From the NCBI GenBank assembly GCA_937898675.1, contig CALEJB010000050.1, positions 1-59,264 of the forward strand: a DNA stretch of 59,264 bases, in the 5' to 3' direction. A program made the position numbers and the translations under genes. A model generated the notes under the pieces. It was given only the letters and a program-made list of their open reading frames with translations. It was not told the DNA's origin and did no database searches. Positions 49,292 through 58,807 of the stretch are shown here, piece after piece (positions within the stretch are counted from its first letter, which is position 1; every line of letters starts with the position of its first letter). Source of the DNA: an uncultured Prevotellaceae bacterium (GTDB lineage Bacteria; Bacteroidota; Bacteroidia; Bacteroidales; Muribaculaceae).

Positions 49292-52200
49292 TTACAGCAG
49301 CCGGTTGCCATGCTCGTCAAGCACGATGCCGTACTTGATGTACCAGATGCGGCCCACGACAGGGGTCCCGTCGGGAACCAGGCCCGTGGCGCGCAGGCGC
49401 TCGATGTAGCCCCTCACCTGCTTGCAATGCTTGAGATGCAGGCGGTGCTCCTGGCCCGGGTTTTCCTTGTCCTTGACGATGAGTTCGCCGCTCTTGTAGT
49501 CGATGACAATCCATGTGCCGTCGGGGCGGCGAACGATGCGGTCGGGGCGCAGGTTCTCGATGTCGCTGCCGCCGTCGGCCGAGCGGTTGGCGGTGGTTAC
49601 CGTACGCTCTGAATACACCTTGTTATCGGGGTCAAACCACTTGCCAATCATGCCGTTGGCATCCATGATGGGCCGCACCACATGCTCCGTCACACGGTCG
49701 ATGCTGCATGGGTCATCGGCCCCGCTGGTGATGGTGCCATGCTTCACGGCCTCGGTGATGACGCGCTCCACGCCGTTGCGGTCACCGATGCGGCTCAGCA
49801 GGGCGTGCAGGCGCTTGCCCACGGCAATGTTGGAACCGGTGGCGTTTTCCACCTTGACGATAATCTGCTCGGGCATCTTGGCCGCGCGGTAGATGTCAAG
49901 CGGCTTTTGGCACACTTCAGACCGAGCCGGAGCGCCGCGCTTGGCGGCCATGTCGTCTCTTGACGACGGCGAGCCCATCTCATACCAGCTGCCCTCAAAC
50001 CCGGCCACGGGAGCCATCGCCCCGACGGCGAAGTCCGCCAGCAGGTGGGGCACGGCGGCATACAGGTCGCCCAGCTTGGCATTCTTGGGCGCCTTGTAGG
50101 GCGCAAAGATGTGCAACTCGGTGCCCGCGCGGGTAAACGCCACATAGGTCTTGTTGAGGTTGTCTATGATGGTGTCGGACCGCTGCTTGAGCACAAACGC
50201 CTTGGCAGGCCCGGCAACGCCGTTATCGTCGGTGAGCTGTCCCGCCTCGAGCATGCTGACAAGGCTTTTCTTGTCAGCACAGACCAGCGGCGGCACAAGT
50301 TTCTCGTCCACGTCCAAGCCGTGCTGCCTCATGATGTCGACGACCGCCTCGCGCGGCACCCAGTACGATTTTTCTCGTGTGTTGTCTTTCAAGTCCCACT
50401 TGGCAAACGGGATGACCACACAGTCAAACTCCAGCCCCTTGGACTTGTGGATGGTCATGATGCTGACAGCGTCGCCGCCATCGGTCCCCGGCACACTGAG
50501 CTTTTCTTTCTTGGTATCCCAGTAGTTGAGGAACTCCCTCACGGTGCCGCCGTTGCGCTTGGCGCAAAAGGCTTTGACCTGGTCCTGGAACGCCAGCACA
50601 AAGGCCGCCTCGTTGTCCACCACGGCACGGTGGCGCTCATCGGCCCTGAAGCGTGCGATAATGTTCTCGACAATGCTCACCAGCGTGGTGAGTTCGCCCT
50701 CGCCGGGCAGCATTTCATTGACCAGCTGCTCGTAGGAGGCGGCATCGTTGCCGGCGGCGGCATGCTGGTCATGCTGATTGAAGCAGCTCGCCAGCACCTT
50801 GCCAATATCGCCGTCGGGCGTCTGTGCCGACTCCCTGATAAAGGCATCCAGCACAGCATGCATCCGCTGGTCGTTGCCCAGGCGCTTGAGCATGCTGTCA
50901 CGATAACGGCCCTTGTCGTCGGTGGCCCTATCGGCATCGGCATCATCATCATTGGCGCTGAAGAAGCAGATGTCGATGAAGCGCAGCATGGCAATGATGC
51001 GGCAGATGACAGGAGAATTGTTCAGCAGCAGCGACTCGTCCGAGACGACATTGATTTGCTTGTCGGCGGCGACATGCTTGTTGTAGTTGAGGATGCACTC
51101 CACCACTTTTTTGCCTTCGCTGCGCCTATCGGTCAGGATGCCTATCTGCCCCCAGCCAAAGCGCTCGTGCAGCTCGAGCAGATAGCACGGCAGCACGGCA
51201 AACATGGCGTCGTCGCTGTTGCCCCCGCCCTGGTCCCCCTCATTGTCCTGGCCGGCGTCTTGCGCCTGCCCGCCCACGGCGGCAGCCGCCTCGGCAACCA
51301 CGGGAAGGGCCAGCAAGCCCTTGTAATTATCCAGATAGACGCGCACCCAGCCCGGCACCTTCGCCTCATCGACATCGGCCGGCAAGTCCTGCTCCACATC
51401 CCCATAGGCGGTGACGACAGCCGGAAAATTGCGGTAGTTCTCCCTCATGTTGACAAACAGACGGTTGTTGAACTCCACGATGGTGCGCGAACTGCGGTAA
51501 TTGGTCGATTTGGTCTGCCCGCCACGGTTGATGTGGGCGGCAAAGTCCTGCTCCACCAGCTCGCGGAACACCGTGGGGTCGGCATTGCGAAAGCGGTAAA
51601 TGGACTGCTTGGCGTCGCCAATGAGCATATTGAAGTTGCCGCTGGCCAGACTCTCGTCAATCAGCGTCTTGAAATTGGCATACTGCTTGGCGCTCGTGTC
51701 CTGGAACTCGTCGATCATGAAGTGAGAGACAGTAGTCCCCACCCGCTCGTACACAAATTCCGAGCCGCTCTCGAGCACGGCGCCAATGAGTTCATTGGTG
51801 TCGCCAATGAGGATGCAGTTCGACTCGTGGCGGTAATTCTCGAGGTGGCGGTCTATCGCCGCCAGCATGCCCAGCAAGCCGATTTTTTTGGCCATGTGCT
51901 TGAACAACGACAATTTATTGACCGCACGAAAGTGCTGGTTAATCAGCTGCACCATTTGGGACTTGGATTGCGGCGAAGGATTCTTACCCTTAAGGTATTG
52001 ACCGTCAATCGTTGACGCATCCACGCTGGCCAGGGTGGCGGTCAGCATGGGCAGTTTCCCAGTATCGTTGGCCTTGTTCAGCCACTTCTTGAGAGACTTG
52101 CTGGCGCTCAATTTATCGGCCTCGGACGCAGCCAGCACCTTCATTTGCTCGAGGTCGTCGGTGATTTGCTGCTCCAACCCGTCAACGATGGACCTGACCT

Positions 52201-52966
52201 GTTTGAGAAATCCTCTCACCTGGCCAAAGTCATAGCGGTACACCCCGTCCTGGTCCGTCTTGCCCAGATAGTCGCGGATGTCATCCATGCGGGAGCGAAA
52301 GGTCTCACTGGTCATCTGCTTGGCAAAGGTGAGCAAGTCACCGCCGTCCTCAAAGAATTTCCATTTTCGCTTGCTCGGGTCATCGTTTATCATGCCGCGC
52401 TGATATTCCTTGACCCACTTCTCCATTTGCCCGCCCTTGTCGCGGCGGCCCAGCGACAGCAGGAAGCTGTGCACCGCCACGCGCATCGCATATTCCTCAT
52501 CAATTTCCAGTTCATAGGAGAAATCCCTGTCGAGCTCGCGCGCAAAGTTGCGCAGGATGCCCTGGAAAAACGAGTCGATGGTGCTCACGTTGAAGTTAGA
52601 GTAGTCAAACAGCAGTTCCTGCAGGGCGATCCGCGCCAACTCCCGCACACGCTCCTCGCCAAGGCCCGACAGGGCCATGTACTCCTTCAGATACTTGCTC
52701 TTGCCGTCGGGCTGCGACAACACATGCAGTTCCTGGATAATGCGGTCCTTCATTTCGCCGGTGGCCTTCTTGGTGAACGTGATGGCCAGGATTTGACGGT
52801 GGGCGTTCACGGGTTGGCTGCCGCCGCCGCGGCGCGGCACAGTCTGGCCGTTGCCGGTGGCAAACAGCAGATGCTTGATATATTCCAGGGCCAGCCTGTA
52901 GGTCTTGCCCGAACCCGCGCTGGCCTTGATGACCAGCAGATTCTTTTCGGTATCGGTGGAGTTCAT
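49292..52966 (-). CDS. AddA/RecB-like helicase-nuclease (UvrD superfamily)
   Basis: This 1224-residue protein belongs to the RecB/AddA group that processes double-strand breaks. The N-terminal helicase has Walker A IKASAGSGKTYRLALEYI and motif Ia ITFTKKATGEMKDRI. Motif II is HFMIDEFQDTS, with GDAKQSIYRFRNAD and NYRSSRTIVEFNN next, and the C-terminal helicase half has IMTIHKSKGLEFDCVVIPF and YVAFTRAGTELHIF. The nuclease motif is near the end: LRPDRIVRRPDGTWIVIDYKSGE. Large Asp-rich inserts occur near 600 and 700. An AddB partner is not adjacent: the next gene downstream is argS. Confidence 0.88.
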   Translation of the reverse strand: MNSTDTEKNLLVIKASAGSGKTYRLALEYIKHLLFATGNGQTVPRRGGGSQPVNAHRQILAITFTKKATGEMKDRIIQELHVLSQPDGKSKYLKEYMALSGLGEERVRELARIALQELLFDYSNFNVSTIDSFFQGILRNFARELDRDFSYELEIDEEYAMRVAVHSFLLSLGRRDKGGQMEKWVKEYQRGMINDDPSKRKWKFFEDGGDLLTFAKQMTSETFRSRMDDIRDYLGKTDQDGVYRYDFGQVRGFLKQVRSIVDGLEQQITDDLEQMKVLAASEADKLSASKSLKKWLNKANDTGKLPMLTATLASVDASTIDGQYLKGKNPSPQSKSQMVQLINQHFRAVNKLSLFKHMAKKIGLLGMLAAIDRHLENYRHESNCILIGDTNELIGAVLESGSEFVYERVGTTVSHFMIDEFQDTSAKQYANFKTLIDESLASGNFNMLIGDAKQSIYRFRNADPTVFRELVEQDFAAHINRGGQTKSTNYRSSRTIVEFNNRLFVNMRENYRNFPAVVTAYGDVEQDLPADVDEAKVPGWVRVYLDNYKGLLALPVVAEAAAAVGGQAQDAGQDNEGDQGGGNSDDAMFAVLPCYLLELHERFGWGQIGILTDRRSEGKKVVECILNYNKHVAADKQINVVSDESLLLNNSPVICRIIAMLRFIDICFFSANDDDADADRATDDKGRYRDSMLKRLGNDQRMHAVLDAFIRESAQTPDGDIGKVLASCFNQHDQHAAAGNDAASYEQLVNEMLPGEGELTTLVSIVENIIARFRADERHRAVVDNEAAFVLAFQDQVKAFCAKRNGGTVREFLNYWDTKKEKLSVPGTDGGDAVSIMTIHKSKGLEFDCVVIPFAKWDLKDNTREKSYWVPREAVVDIMRQHGLDVDEKLVPPLVCADKKSLVSMLEAGQLTDDNGVAGPAKAFVLKQRSDTIIDNLNKTYVAFTRAGTELHIFAPYKAPKNAKLGDLYAAVPHLLADFAVGAMAPVAGFEGSWYEMGSPSSRDDMAAKRGAPARSEVCQKPLDIYRAAKMPEQIIVKVENATGSNIAVGKRLHALLSRIGDRNGVERVITEAVKHGTITSGADDPCSIDRVTEHVVRPIMDANGMIGKWFDPDNKVYSERTVTTANRSADGGSDIENLRPDRIVRRPDGTWIVIDYKSGELIVKDKENPGQEHRLHLKHCKQVRGYIERLRATGLVPDGTPVVGRIWYIKYGIVLDEHGNRLL

Positions 52967-53053
52967 TTAATGGGGAGTTAGTTATCTTTACAGATGCCTT
53001 TCTATTATAAAAATCAATCAAGTGATTCGCATCGGCCCGGCAGGGCCCAATCG

Positions 53054-53425
53054 CTATATCACGCGCGCCTTGAAGCCCATGGCGGTGAGTTCGTCCAGCA
53101 CACGCTGGCGCCAGTCGCCCTGCACCAGAATCTCGCCGCCGCGGGCACTGCCGCCCGTGCCCAGCCGGCGCTTGAGGTGCGACGCCACCAGCCTGACGGC
53201 ATCGTCATCAATGGTAAAGCCCGTGACAATGGTGGCCTGCTTGCCGGCGCGGCCCTTGCGCTCCAGCACAATGTCGAGGCGCGCCTTGCCCTGCAATGCC
53301 ACGGCATCGAGAGCAGTGGCGGCAACAACTTGCGGCGCGGCGGCCGTGGGGGCGGGGGCGGGTTCCTCGCCCCCGGGCATGTTAAACGCTTTGCCCAGCG
53401 CGTCTTTCCAGTCGGTCGTGTTCAT
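53054..53425 (-). CDS. SUI1/YciH-type translation initiation factor-like protein
   Basis: This 123-residue protein has a Pro/Ala-rich N-terminus (about 1-45) followed by an SUI1/eIF1 domain: VLERKGRAGKQATIVTGF, then HLKRRLGTGGSARGGEILVQ and a final GDWRQRVLDELTAMGFKA. In bacteria YciH-like proteins bind the ribosome and may check initiation. The role is not settled. It is upstream of the AddA-like gene by 87 bases on the same strand. Confidence 0.85.
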   Translation of the reverse strand: MNTTDWKDALGKAFNMPGGEEPAPAPTAAAPQVVAATALDAVALQGKARLDIVLERKGRAGKQATIVTGFTIDDDAVRLVASHLKRRLGTGGSARGGEILVQGDWRQRVLDELTAMGFKARVI

Positions 53426-53475
53426 GTGGCGGTAAAAATGATTGATGCGATTAAACTTTTGCGTTTTCCTATCAT

Positions 53476-53483
53476 CAAAGGTA
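53476..53483 (-). promoter_or_regulatory. -7 box of the SUI1 gene
   Basis: Minus strand TACCTTTG (53483-53476) fits exactly, 50 bases before the start at 53425. Confidence 0.6.
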
Positions 53484-53578
53484 CAAAAAAAAGCGGAAAT
53501 TATGTGCTAAAAAACCTAAAATTGGCGATAGAGCAAGAAAATTCATGAAAACATGCCCGTCAGTTCAAATAAAAGCAC

Positions 53579-53586
53579 TATTTTTG
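53579..53586 (+). promoter_or_regulatory. -7 box of the ferredoxin gene
   Basis: TATTTTTG fits TAnnTTTG and is 57 bases before the ATG at 53644. No -33 is clear. Confidence 0.45.
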
Positions 53587-53643
53587 TCGCCAGATTATAT
53601 TCACTGATTTAACTAATTTCATTTTTAACTAAATTACATTAGT

Positions 53644-53814
53644 ATGGCTTACGTAATTAATGATACCTGCGTTGCATGTGGAACATGCCAGTCTGTATGC
53701 CCCGCCGAGGCAATCTCCGAGGGCGACATCTTCACCATCGATCCCGACACCTGTCTGGACTGCGGTACCTGCGCTGACGCTTGCCCCACCGGCGCTATTG
53801 CTCCGGGCGAGTAA
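53644..53814 (+). CDS. 2[4Fe-4S] ferredoxin
   Basis: This 56-residue electron carrier was found by reading the sequence at 53644. It has two classical cluster motifs: CVACGTCQSVCP and CLDCGTCADACP, each with three close cysteines and one more before Pro, giving the swapped-ligand 2[4Fe-4S] ferredoxin of clostridial type. It starts MAYVINDTCVAC and ends TGAIAPGE. Its partners (such as pyruvate:ferredoxin oxidoreductase) are elsewhere. It is a single-gene unit with its own terminator. Confidence 0.95.
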   Translation: MAYVINDTCVACGTCQSVCPAEAISEGDIFTIDPDTCLDCGTCADACPTGAIAPGE

Positions 53815-53843
53815 TCTGCGACACAGATTATCGACAACAACAC

Positions 53844-53880
53844 ATTGCGGTTGCGCCACTTGGTGCAACCGCAATCTTTA
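53844..53880 (+). terminator. Terminator of the ferredoxin gene
   Basis: ATTGCGGTTGC (53844-53854) pairs with GCAACCGCAAT (53865-53875), followed by CTTTA. The stem is perfect and lies 30 bases after the stop. Confidence 0.75.
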
Positions 53881-53896
53881 TAATGCTGTGACACCA

Positions 53897-53934
53897 CGCC
53901 GCGCGCGGGGGCCTGGGCCTTCCCGCGCGCGGCG
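53897..53934. terminator. GC-rich hairpin between ferredoxin and porU
   Basis: CGCCGCGCGCGGG (53897-53909) pairs with CCCGCGCGCGGCG (53922-53934). Convergent genes flank it. No T run. Confidence 0.55.
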
Positions 53935-53981
53935 CGATATCTATTGTGTGTGTGCCGTCACCGTGTGGCGGTGCCCGGCGG

Positions 53982-56900
53982 TCACTTGTTGGACTTGAGG
54001 GGCTCGAGCACGATGAGTTTGTTGATGGGAGTGCCGCCGTAGTTGCCGTTGTCGTTAAAGGTGGCATAGTAGCGGTACAGTCCCGCGGGCACGGTGTTGC
54101 CGTTCATGTCCTTCATGTCCCAGGTGACGGGGAAGCTGGCGGTCTCGGTCATCCACACGAGTTTGCCGGTGGCGTCGGTCACGCGGACAATCACGCTGGG
54201 AGCGCCCGAGAGCTCGCTCTCGAAGGCAAAGTTCACCTCGCCGTCCTGGAATGCCGGCTGCTTGTCGGCAACGATGTTGGAGGTGCTGGCGGCACCCACC
54301 ATAAAGGTGATGGTGCGGGTGGCACTGTTGCCGGCCATGTCATAGACGGTGTAGGTCAAGGTGTGCAGGCCGTCGCTCAGGTTGCTCAACGGGTAGGTGA
54401 TGCTGACGGTCTTGCCGCCGTCACCAATGGTGGCATAACTGGTGATGTCGCTGGTGGAATTCTTGCCGGCGTCAAGCACGAGCGTCATGCCGTTGTCGAT
54501 GGAGTTGGACTGGGTGTTGATGCCCATGTCGTCGGTGGCGGTGATGTAAAGCGTGCCGTCGCTGCCAACACGCGCGCCGGCGGCAAAGCCGGCCTCGTCG
54601 TTGATAAACATGCTGGTGATGACGGGCGCCTGATTGTCGTGGATGGCGGCGTTGTCGTCATAGGGCAGCATGGTGACATTCTCGGTAAATCCGTTGACCA
54701 TATAGTCGGTGTTGTCCTTGTGAGCATAGCTGCGCAGCAGCACGGTCTGGTCCTTGGCCAGCGGCGACTTGGGGACAATCATCGTGCCGTGGAACACGCC
54801 GTTGACCACGCGGCCCGTCACCTCGGTGAGCCTGTCGCGGTTGAAGTAGATGTCGCGGTCAACCATCTGGCTCGACACCTGGAACGACAGCGTGGTAAAC
54901 TGGTCCTTGCGGTCATAGAGCGTGAGCGTGGCATCGCCGTTGAACGAGGTGTCGAGGTTGCCCTCGTCGTCAACGACCTGGGCCTCGATGTCGAACTGCA
55001 TCAGCGGCCTGATGCCGGCCATCGCGTCGCCGGTCATGGCTGTGTTATTCACCTTGGTGATGTTGAAGCGCGTGATCGGGTAGTTGATCTTGATAGCGGG
55101 GTCGCCCAGCAGGAAGAAGGACATCTTGTTGGTATTCGAGCCGTTGAGGGCGCGCTTGCACTGCTTGTAGGCCTCGCCCAGCGTGGGGAAGCGGCCCAGG
55201 GTCTCGCGGCTGAACATCGCTTTGACAAAAGCGGTATTCAGTTGGTCGTTGCCCGTGGCAAACACCATGCGCGAGGTGGCAAGCAGGGCGATGGCGCCGC
55301 CTTCACGCTTGTGGAACATCAGCTCGGCGATGCCGCGCGAGTTGCCGTCATAGTGGGCCACGTCGCAGCAGGCGGTGGACATGATGGGCCAGTGGCTGTA
55401 GTTGGTGCGCACCACGTCGCCGGTGGTCCACAGGTTGTTGTACTTGGTGAAGCACAACGGGCCGGCATGGCCCACATAGGTGAAGTAGTAGGCACCCTCC
55501 TTGAGCGCACCGCTCAGATAGGCCTTGGCCTCGGTAGCGGTCTTGCGTTCCAAGGCAACATTGGGCTCGGTATTGGAACGCGGGAACATCGAGTTGTGCA
55601 CCACATCGGCATTCATGCCGGTCGAGAGGTCGTTGTCAATCAGGTTCCTGTAACCCTCGCCCTGGAACATGTAGATGCCTTTGTCGGGCGAGTCGCTCAT
55701 CACGAGCGAGCGGTTGCGCCACACGCCGTAGTCGGGGTTGGCATAGTATTCCACAAGCTTGTCCACGTCGCTCTTGGCCTCCTCAACGTCGGCGCAGGTG
55801 TAGCGGCCAACGCCGATGCACAGCTTGTCGGAGGAAATATTCGTGCCGGAGTTGTCATCCAGCAGACCAAAGAAGTCATCGCTCGTGAACGAGAAGTCCT
55901 CATAGTTGCTGTTGTCGCTCTGGTAGGTGAGCAGGTTGAGCGGGTGCTCGCCCAGCAGCTCGCGGTTGTCCACCGAGCCGGGGCCAAAGAGCAACAGGTT
56001 CTTGAACTTGGTGCTGTCACGGTCGTAGAGCATCTTGCACATCATGCGGTAGGCCATGGCGTCGCGCGTGCCGCTCGAGAACTCGTTGAACACCTGGTTC
56101 TGGGTGACCACGGCCACATCCATGCCGTCAACGGCCTGGTGCAGGTCGGCGATGCGCTGCGCCTGCTCCACAAACTCGGGCACGGTGATGATGAGCATGT
56201 CGGGCGTGGCCATGCCGTGCAGGTTCTGGTTGGGGACAGCCTCATAGGATGTCACCTTCTTCAACGTCTTGGTGGGGTCAAAGGCAACATACTGCGAGTA
56301 GTTGCTGGCACTGGAGAAGAAGTACTGACCCGAGCCTTCCCTCTCGTCATAGGGGTTGAGCGTCAACACCTGCGGTGCGCTCGGGGTGTTGATGTACCAC
56401 ACCTTCACGTCGCTCGACGCGCCGGGCAGCATGAAACGCTCACGGCCAGTGGTCTTGCCAAAGGCCATATAGGTCTGGTTGCCCATATCCTCACGCAGCA
56501 CCGAGGTGCGGGGGTAGGTGATGATAAAGTAGTCGAGGCGCGACAGCTTGACGGAAACATTCGCGGAACTGACGGTCAGCAACGGCTCATACTGGCCGCG
56601 CTCCTCGGGATGGGTGAGCGTGATTTCGCCGTAGGGCTGGCTGTAATTGTAATAGATGTAGGAGTTGGAGCCCGGCGAGTAGATGCGCGCTGCGCTGGCG
56701 GTGTAGTTGGCCGTGTCAACGGCGCCGCCGCTGTGAAGCGCCGCCGACGCATAAGTCACGTCGCTCGCATTGGCGGCAATCTGGCTCCTCACCACCACGG
56801 TGTTGCCAGCCAGGTCGGGCAGGTAATAGTCGATGAGCGTGCGGCCGTCGCTGAACTCCTCGCCCAGCATCTCCTTGCCGGAGTTGCTGATGGTAACGAG

Positions 56901-57440
56901 CTCATTCTCATGCATGAAGAAATTGAGACTCGTGGGCTGGTCAACATAGTTGGGCACCGTCACGTTGGACTTCTTGTAAGGGTAGGCCTCGGTGCCGCCC
57001 ACTTCGCCCAGGAAATAGCAGCCCACCTGCGAGTAGGGGTTGAACTCGCGCGTGATGTTGGGCATCGTGCTGTAGGCGTCAACCTTGTAGGAGATGGGGC
57101 CCTGGCCGTAAAAGACAATCTTGTCGCCCAAGCGCAGCACGGGCACCGCCTTCAGGTCATCGACGATGCCAGTGGTCAGCGTTTCGCTGATTTTGACACC
57201 GCCCGAGCCATACAGGCGCACGTTGGCGGGGTTGGAGAAACCCATTGCAATCATCTCGTCAAAGGTGATTTCATACACACCATTGTCGGGGATGGTGATT
57301 TTTACCCACTTGCCGCTGGCAAGCTTGGAATTGACCGCGGCAGCCGTGAGGGGGGCCGCATTGGCACACATGGCGCCAAAGAGCACTGCAAGCGCAGCGC
57401 ACACCAGTTGAAGTCTTGTCGATTTAAGCATCTTCTTCAT
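53982..57440 (-). CDS. porU: PorU, type IX secretion sortase-like C25 peptidase
   Basis: PorU removes the C-terminal domain of T9SS cargo and attaches it to the surface. The 1152-residue protein starts at ATG 57440 with the signal MKKMLKSTRLQLVCAALAVL. The gingipain-type domain shows YVGHAGP with the likely catalytic His658 and STACCDVAHYDG with Cys691, 33 residues apart, equal to the His-Cys spacing I recall for RgpB. Conserved text such as VGRYTCADVEEAKSDVDKLV and FFLLGDPAIKI is present. The C-terminus has Ig-like strands. A start at 57473 is possible but less likely. PorV lies 9 kb away. Rex and the FAH-fold gene precede it on the same strand. Confidence 0.92.
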   Translation of the reverse strand: MKKMLKSTRLQLVCAALAVLFGAMCANAAPLTAAAVNSKLASGKWVKITIPDNGVYEITFDEMIAMGFSNPANVRLYGSGGVKISETLTTGIVDDLKAVPVLRLGDKIVFYGQGPISYKVDAYSTMPNITREFNPYSQVGCYFLGEVGGTEAYPYKKSNVTVPNYVDQPTSLNFFMHENELVTISNSGKEMLGEEFSDGRTLIDYYLPDLAGNTVVVRSQIAANASDVTYASAALHSGGAVDTANYTASAARIYSPGSNSYIYYNYSQPYGEITLTHPEERGQYEPLLTVSSANVSVKLSRLDYFIITYPRTSVLREDMGNQTYMAFGKTTGRERFMLPGASSDVKVWYINTPSAPQVLTLNPYDEREGSGQYFFSSASNYSQYVAFDPTKTLKKVTSYEAVPNQNLHGMATPDMLIITVPEFVEQAQRIADLHQAVDGMDVAVVTQNQVFNEFSSGTRDAMAYRMMCKMLYDRDSTKFKNLLLFGPGSVDNRELLGEHPLNLLTYQSDNSNYEDFSFTSDDFFGLLDDNSGTNISSDKLCIGVGRYTCADVEEAKSDVDKLVEYYANPDYGVWRNRSLVMSDSPDKGIYMFQGEGYRNLIDNDLSTGMNADVVHNSMFPRSNTEPNVALERKTATEAKAYLSGALKEGAYYFTYVGHAGPLCFTKYNNLWTTGDVVRTNYSHWPIMSTACCDVAHYDGNSRGIAELMFHKREGGAIALLATSRMVFATGNDQLNTAFVKAMFSRETLGRFPTLGEAYKQCKRALNGSNTNKMSFFLLGDPAIKINYPITRFNITKVNNTAMTGDAMAGIRPLMQFDIEAQVVDDEGNLDTSFNGDATLTLYDRKDQFTTLSFQVSSQMVDRDIYFNRDRLTEVTGRVVNGVFHGTMIVPKSPLAKDQTVLLRSYAHKDNTDYMVNGFTENVTMLPYDDNAAIHDNQAPVITSMFINDEAGFAAGARVGSDGTLYITATDDMGINTQSNSIDNGMTLVLDAGKNSTSDITSYATIGDGGKTVSITYPLSNLSDGLHTLTYTVYDMAGNSATRTITFMVGAASTSNIVADKQPAFQDGEVNFAFESELSGAPSVIVRVTDATGKLVWMTETASFPVTWDMKDMNGNTVPAGLYRYYATFNDNGNYGGTPINKLIVLEPLKSNK

Positions 57441-57489
57441 ATTATTTTGTTGATATTGTATTCTCGTTAACATCTGTATATCAATCGGT

Positions 57490-58086
57490 TCACAGTCTCA
57501 CTTTCACATCCAGCACGGGTCGCCCGTCAACACTTGCCGTCAGGCGGTCGCCGACAGCCAGCGTGTGGCCCGCGCCGCACTCGCCCGTCACCAGCACGTC
57601 GCCCATCTTGATGCTGCAGCGCGTGCTCAAGCGTGCCAGCATCTCGTCGAGCGGCAGCGGCGACATGTCGGCCAGGCGGCAGCGCGACAGCACCGTCTCG
57701 CCCGCCTTGACCTCGACCACGGCCTGCATGGGGTCGTCAAGGCCCGCGGCCTCGACCCACTCGCCCACGACGGCGGCGCCGTCCATGGCACGGTCCAGCG
57801 CCAGCAGGCAGGCGTCATCGCTGTCCACGGCACGCACCGCCAGGCACGCCGTCAGCGCGTCCCAGTAGCGGCGGGCAAACTTGGGGGCGATGCACTTGCC
57901 CAGCCTCCCCGTGCGCACTGCAATGGCCGGAACCGCCACATAGCGGCCCGCCCAGTCGGGGATGAACCACGGCCGCCCACTGTACAGGATGGACGAGTCG
58001 GCCATCAGATAGCACTGCGGTGGCAACGCGGGGCCGTTCTCCCCTGCCGCGATGCCGTAGTTGCCTGTGAAACCGATGACTTTCAT
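57490..58086 (-). CDS. FAH-fold family protein, probably without catalytic metal site
   Basis: This 198-residue protein has the shape of small fumarylacetoacetate hydrolase family enzymes: an N-terminal KVIGFTGNYG, SGRPWFIPDWAGRYVAVPA, the RLGKCIAPKFARRYWDALTAC segment, ETVLSRCRLADMSPLPLDEMLA and a final GDVLVTGECGAGHTLAVGDRL. In active members the region before RLGK usually reads HEIELVVRI and the segment after holds GIDFTARD, giving the Glu/Glu/Asp metal ligands. Here these read VAVPAIAVRTG and CLAVRAVDS, so by my hand alignment all three ligands are lost. It lies between rex and porU. Confidence 0.7.
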   Translation of the reverse strand: MKVIGFTGNYGIAAGENGPALPPQCYLMADSSILYSGRPWFIPDWAGRYVAVPAIAVRTGRLGKCIAPKFARRYWDALTACLAVRAVDSDDACLLALDRAMDGAAVVGEWVEAAGLDDPMQAVVEVKAGETVLSRCRLADMSPLPLDEMLARLSTRCSIKMGDVLVTGECGAGHTLAVGDRLTASVDGRPVLDVKVRL

Positions 58087-58115
58087 GCCGTTGTCTTGTT
58101 AAAACCGTGCAGGCG

Positions 58116-58787
58116 TCAGCCCTGCTTGTCAATGAACGCGCCGGCCAGCATCCTGTTGTAGATGATGGCCAGATGGGCATAGATAGACGTGTTGGCAATC
58201 GCGATATCCTTGGGGGCGCGTATGCGGTAAGGCGTGAAGTTCCACAGCGCCGTCATGCCGCTGGCAATGGCCAGGTCGGCCGTCTGCTGGGCGCGCTCCA
58301 CAGGCACCGTGATGATGGCGATGGACACGCCGTGCTCACGCTGCCACTGCGCCAGCTCGCCGATGTCATAAACCGGCACGCCGCCCACCTTCTTGCCCAC
58401 CACCTCGCTGCGCACGTCAAAGCCCGCAACAATGTTCAGGCCGTAGTTCTCCAGGCCATGGTCCTGAATCAGCGCCGTGCCCAGGCTACCCGTGCCGATG
58501 ACCACTGCATCGTGCTCACGGTTGAAGCCCAAGAAGTTCTCCAGCTCGGTGACCATGCTGTGCACCTCGTAGCCCATGCGCGTCTTGCCGCGGATGTTCA
58601 AGAACGACAGGTCCTTGGCTATCTGCGACGACTGCACGTTCAGTTCCTTGGAAATCTGGGTGGAACTGACGTACTCCACATGCTCCTTGTCGAGCATGCG
58701 CACATAGGAGAGGTACCAGGGCAAGCGCCTGATGGTCGGCTCGGGCAACAGCGGCCGGTTCTCGGTAATCTTGGTCGTTTTCATCAT
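58116..58787 (-). CDS. rex: Rex, redox-sensing transcriptional repressor
   Basis: Rex is a repressor that senses the NADH/NAD ratio and controls fermentative and anaerobic metabolism. The 223-residue protein has an N-terminal winged helix (TIRRLPWYLSYVRML, ISKELNVQSSQIAKDLSFL) and a Rossmann NAD(H)-binding domain with VVIGTGSLGTALIQD, GFDVRSEVVGKKVGGVPVYD, AIITVPVERAQQTADLAI and WNFTPYRIRAPKDI. The length is normal. It starts at an ATG pair (58787 or 58784). The FAH-like gene follows 29 bases after its stop and porU 49 bases later, so they may be co-transcribed. Confidence 0.95.
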   Translation of the reverse strand: MMKTTKITENRPLLPEPTIRRLPWYLSYVRMLDKEHVEYVSSTQISKELNVQSSQIAKDLSFLNIRGKTRMGYEVHSMVTELENFLGFNREHDAVVIGTGSLGTALIQDHGLENYGLNIVAGFDVRSEVVGKKVGGVPVYDIGELAQWQREHGVSIAIITVPVERAQQTADLAIASGMTALWNFTPYRIRAPKDIAIANTSIYAHLAIIYNRMLAGAFIDKQG

Positions 58788-58807
58788 CTATAGATGCAAT
58801 TAACCTA

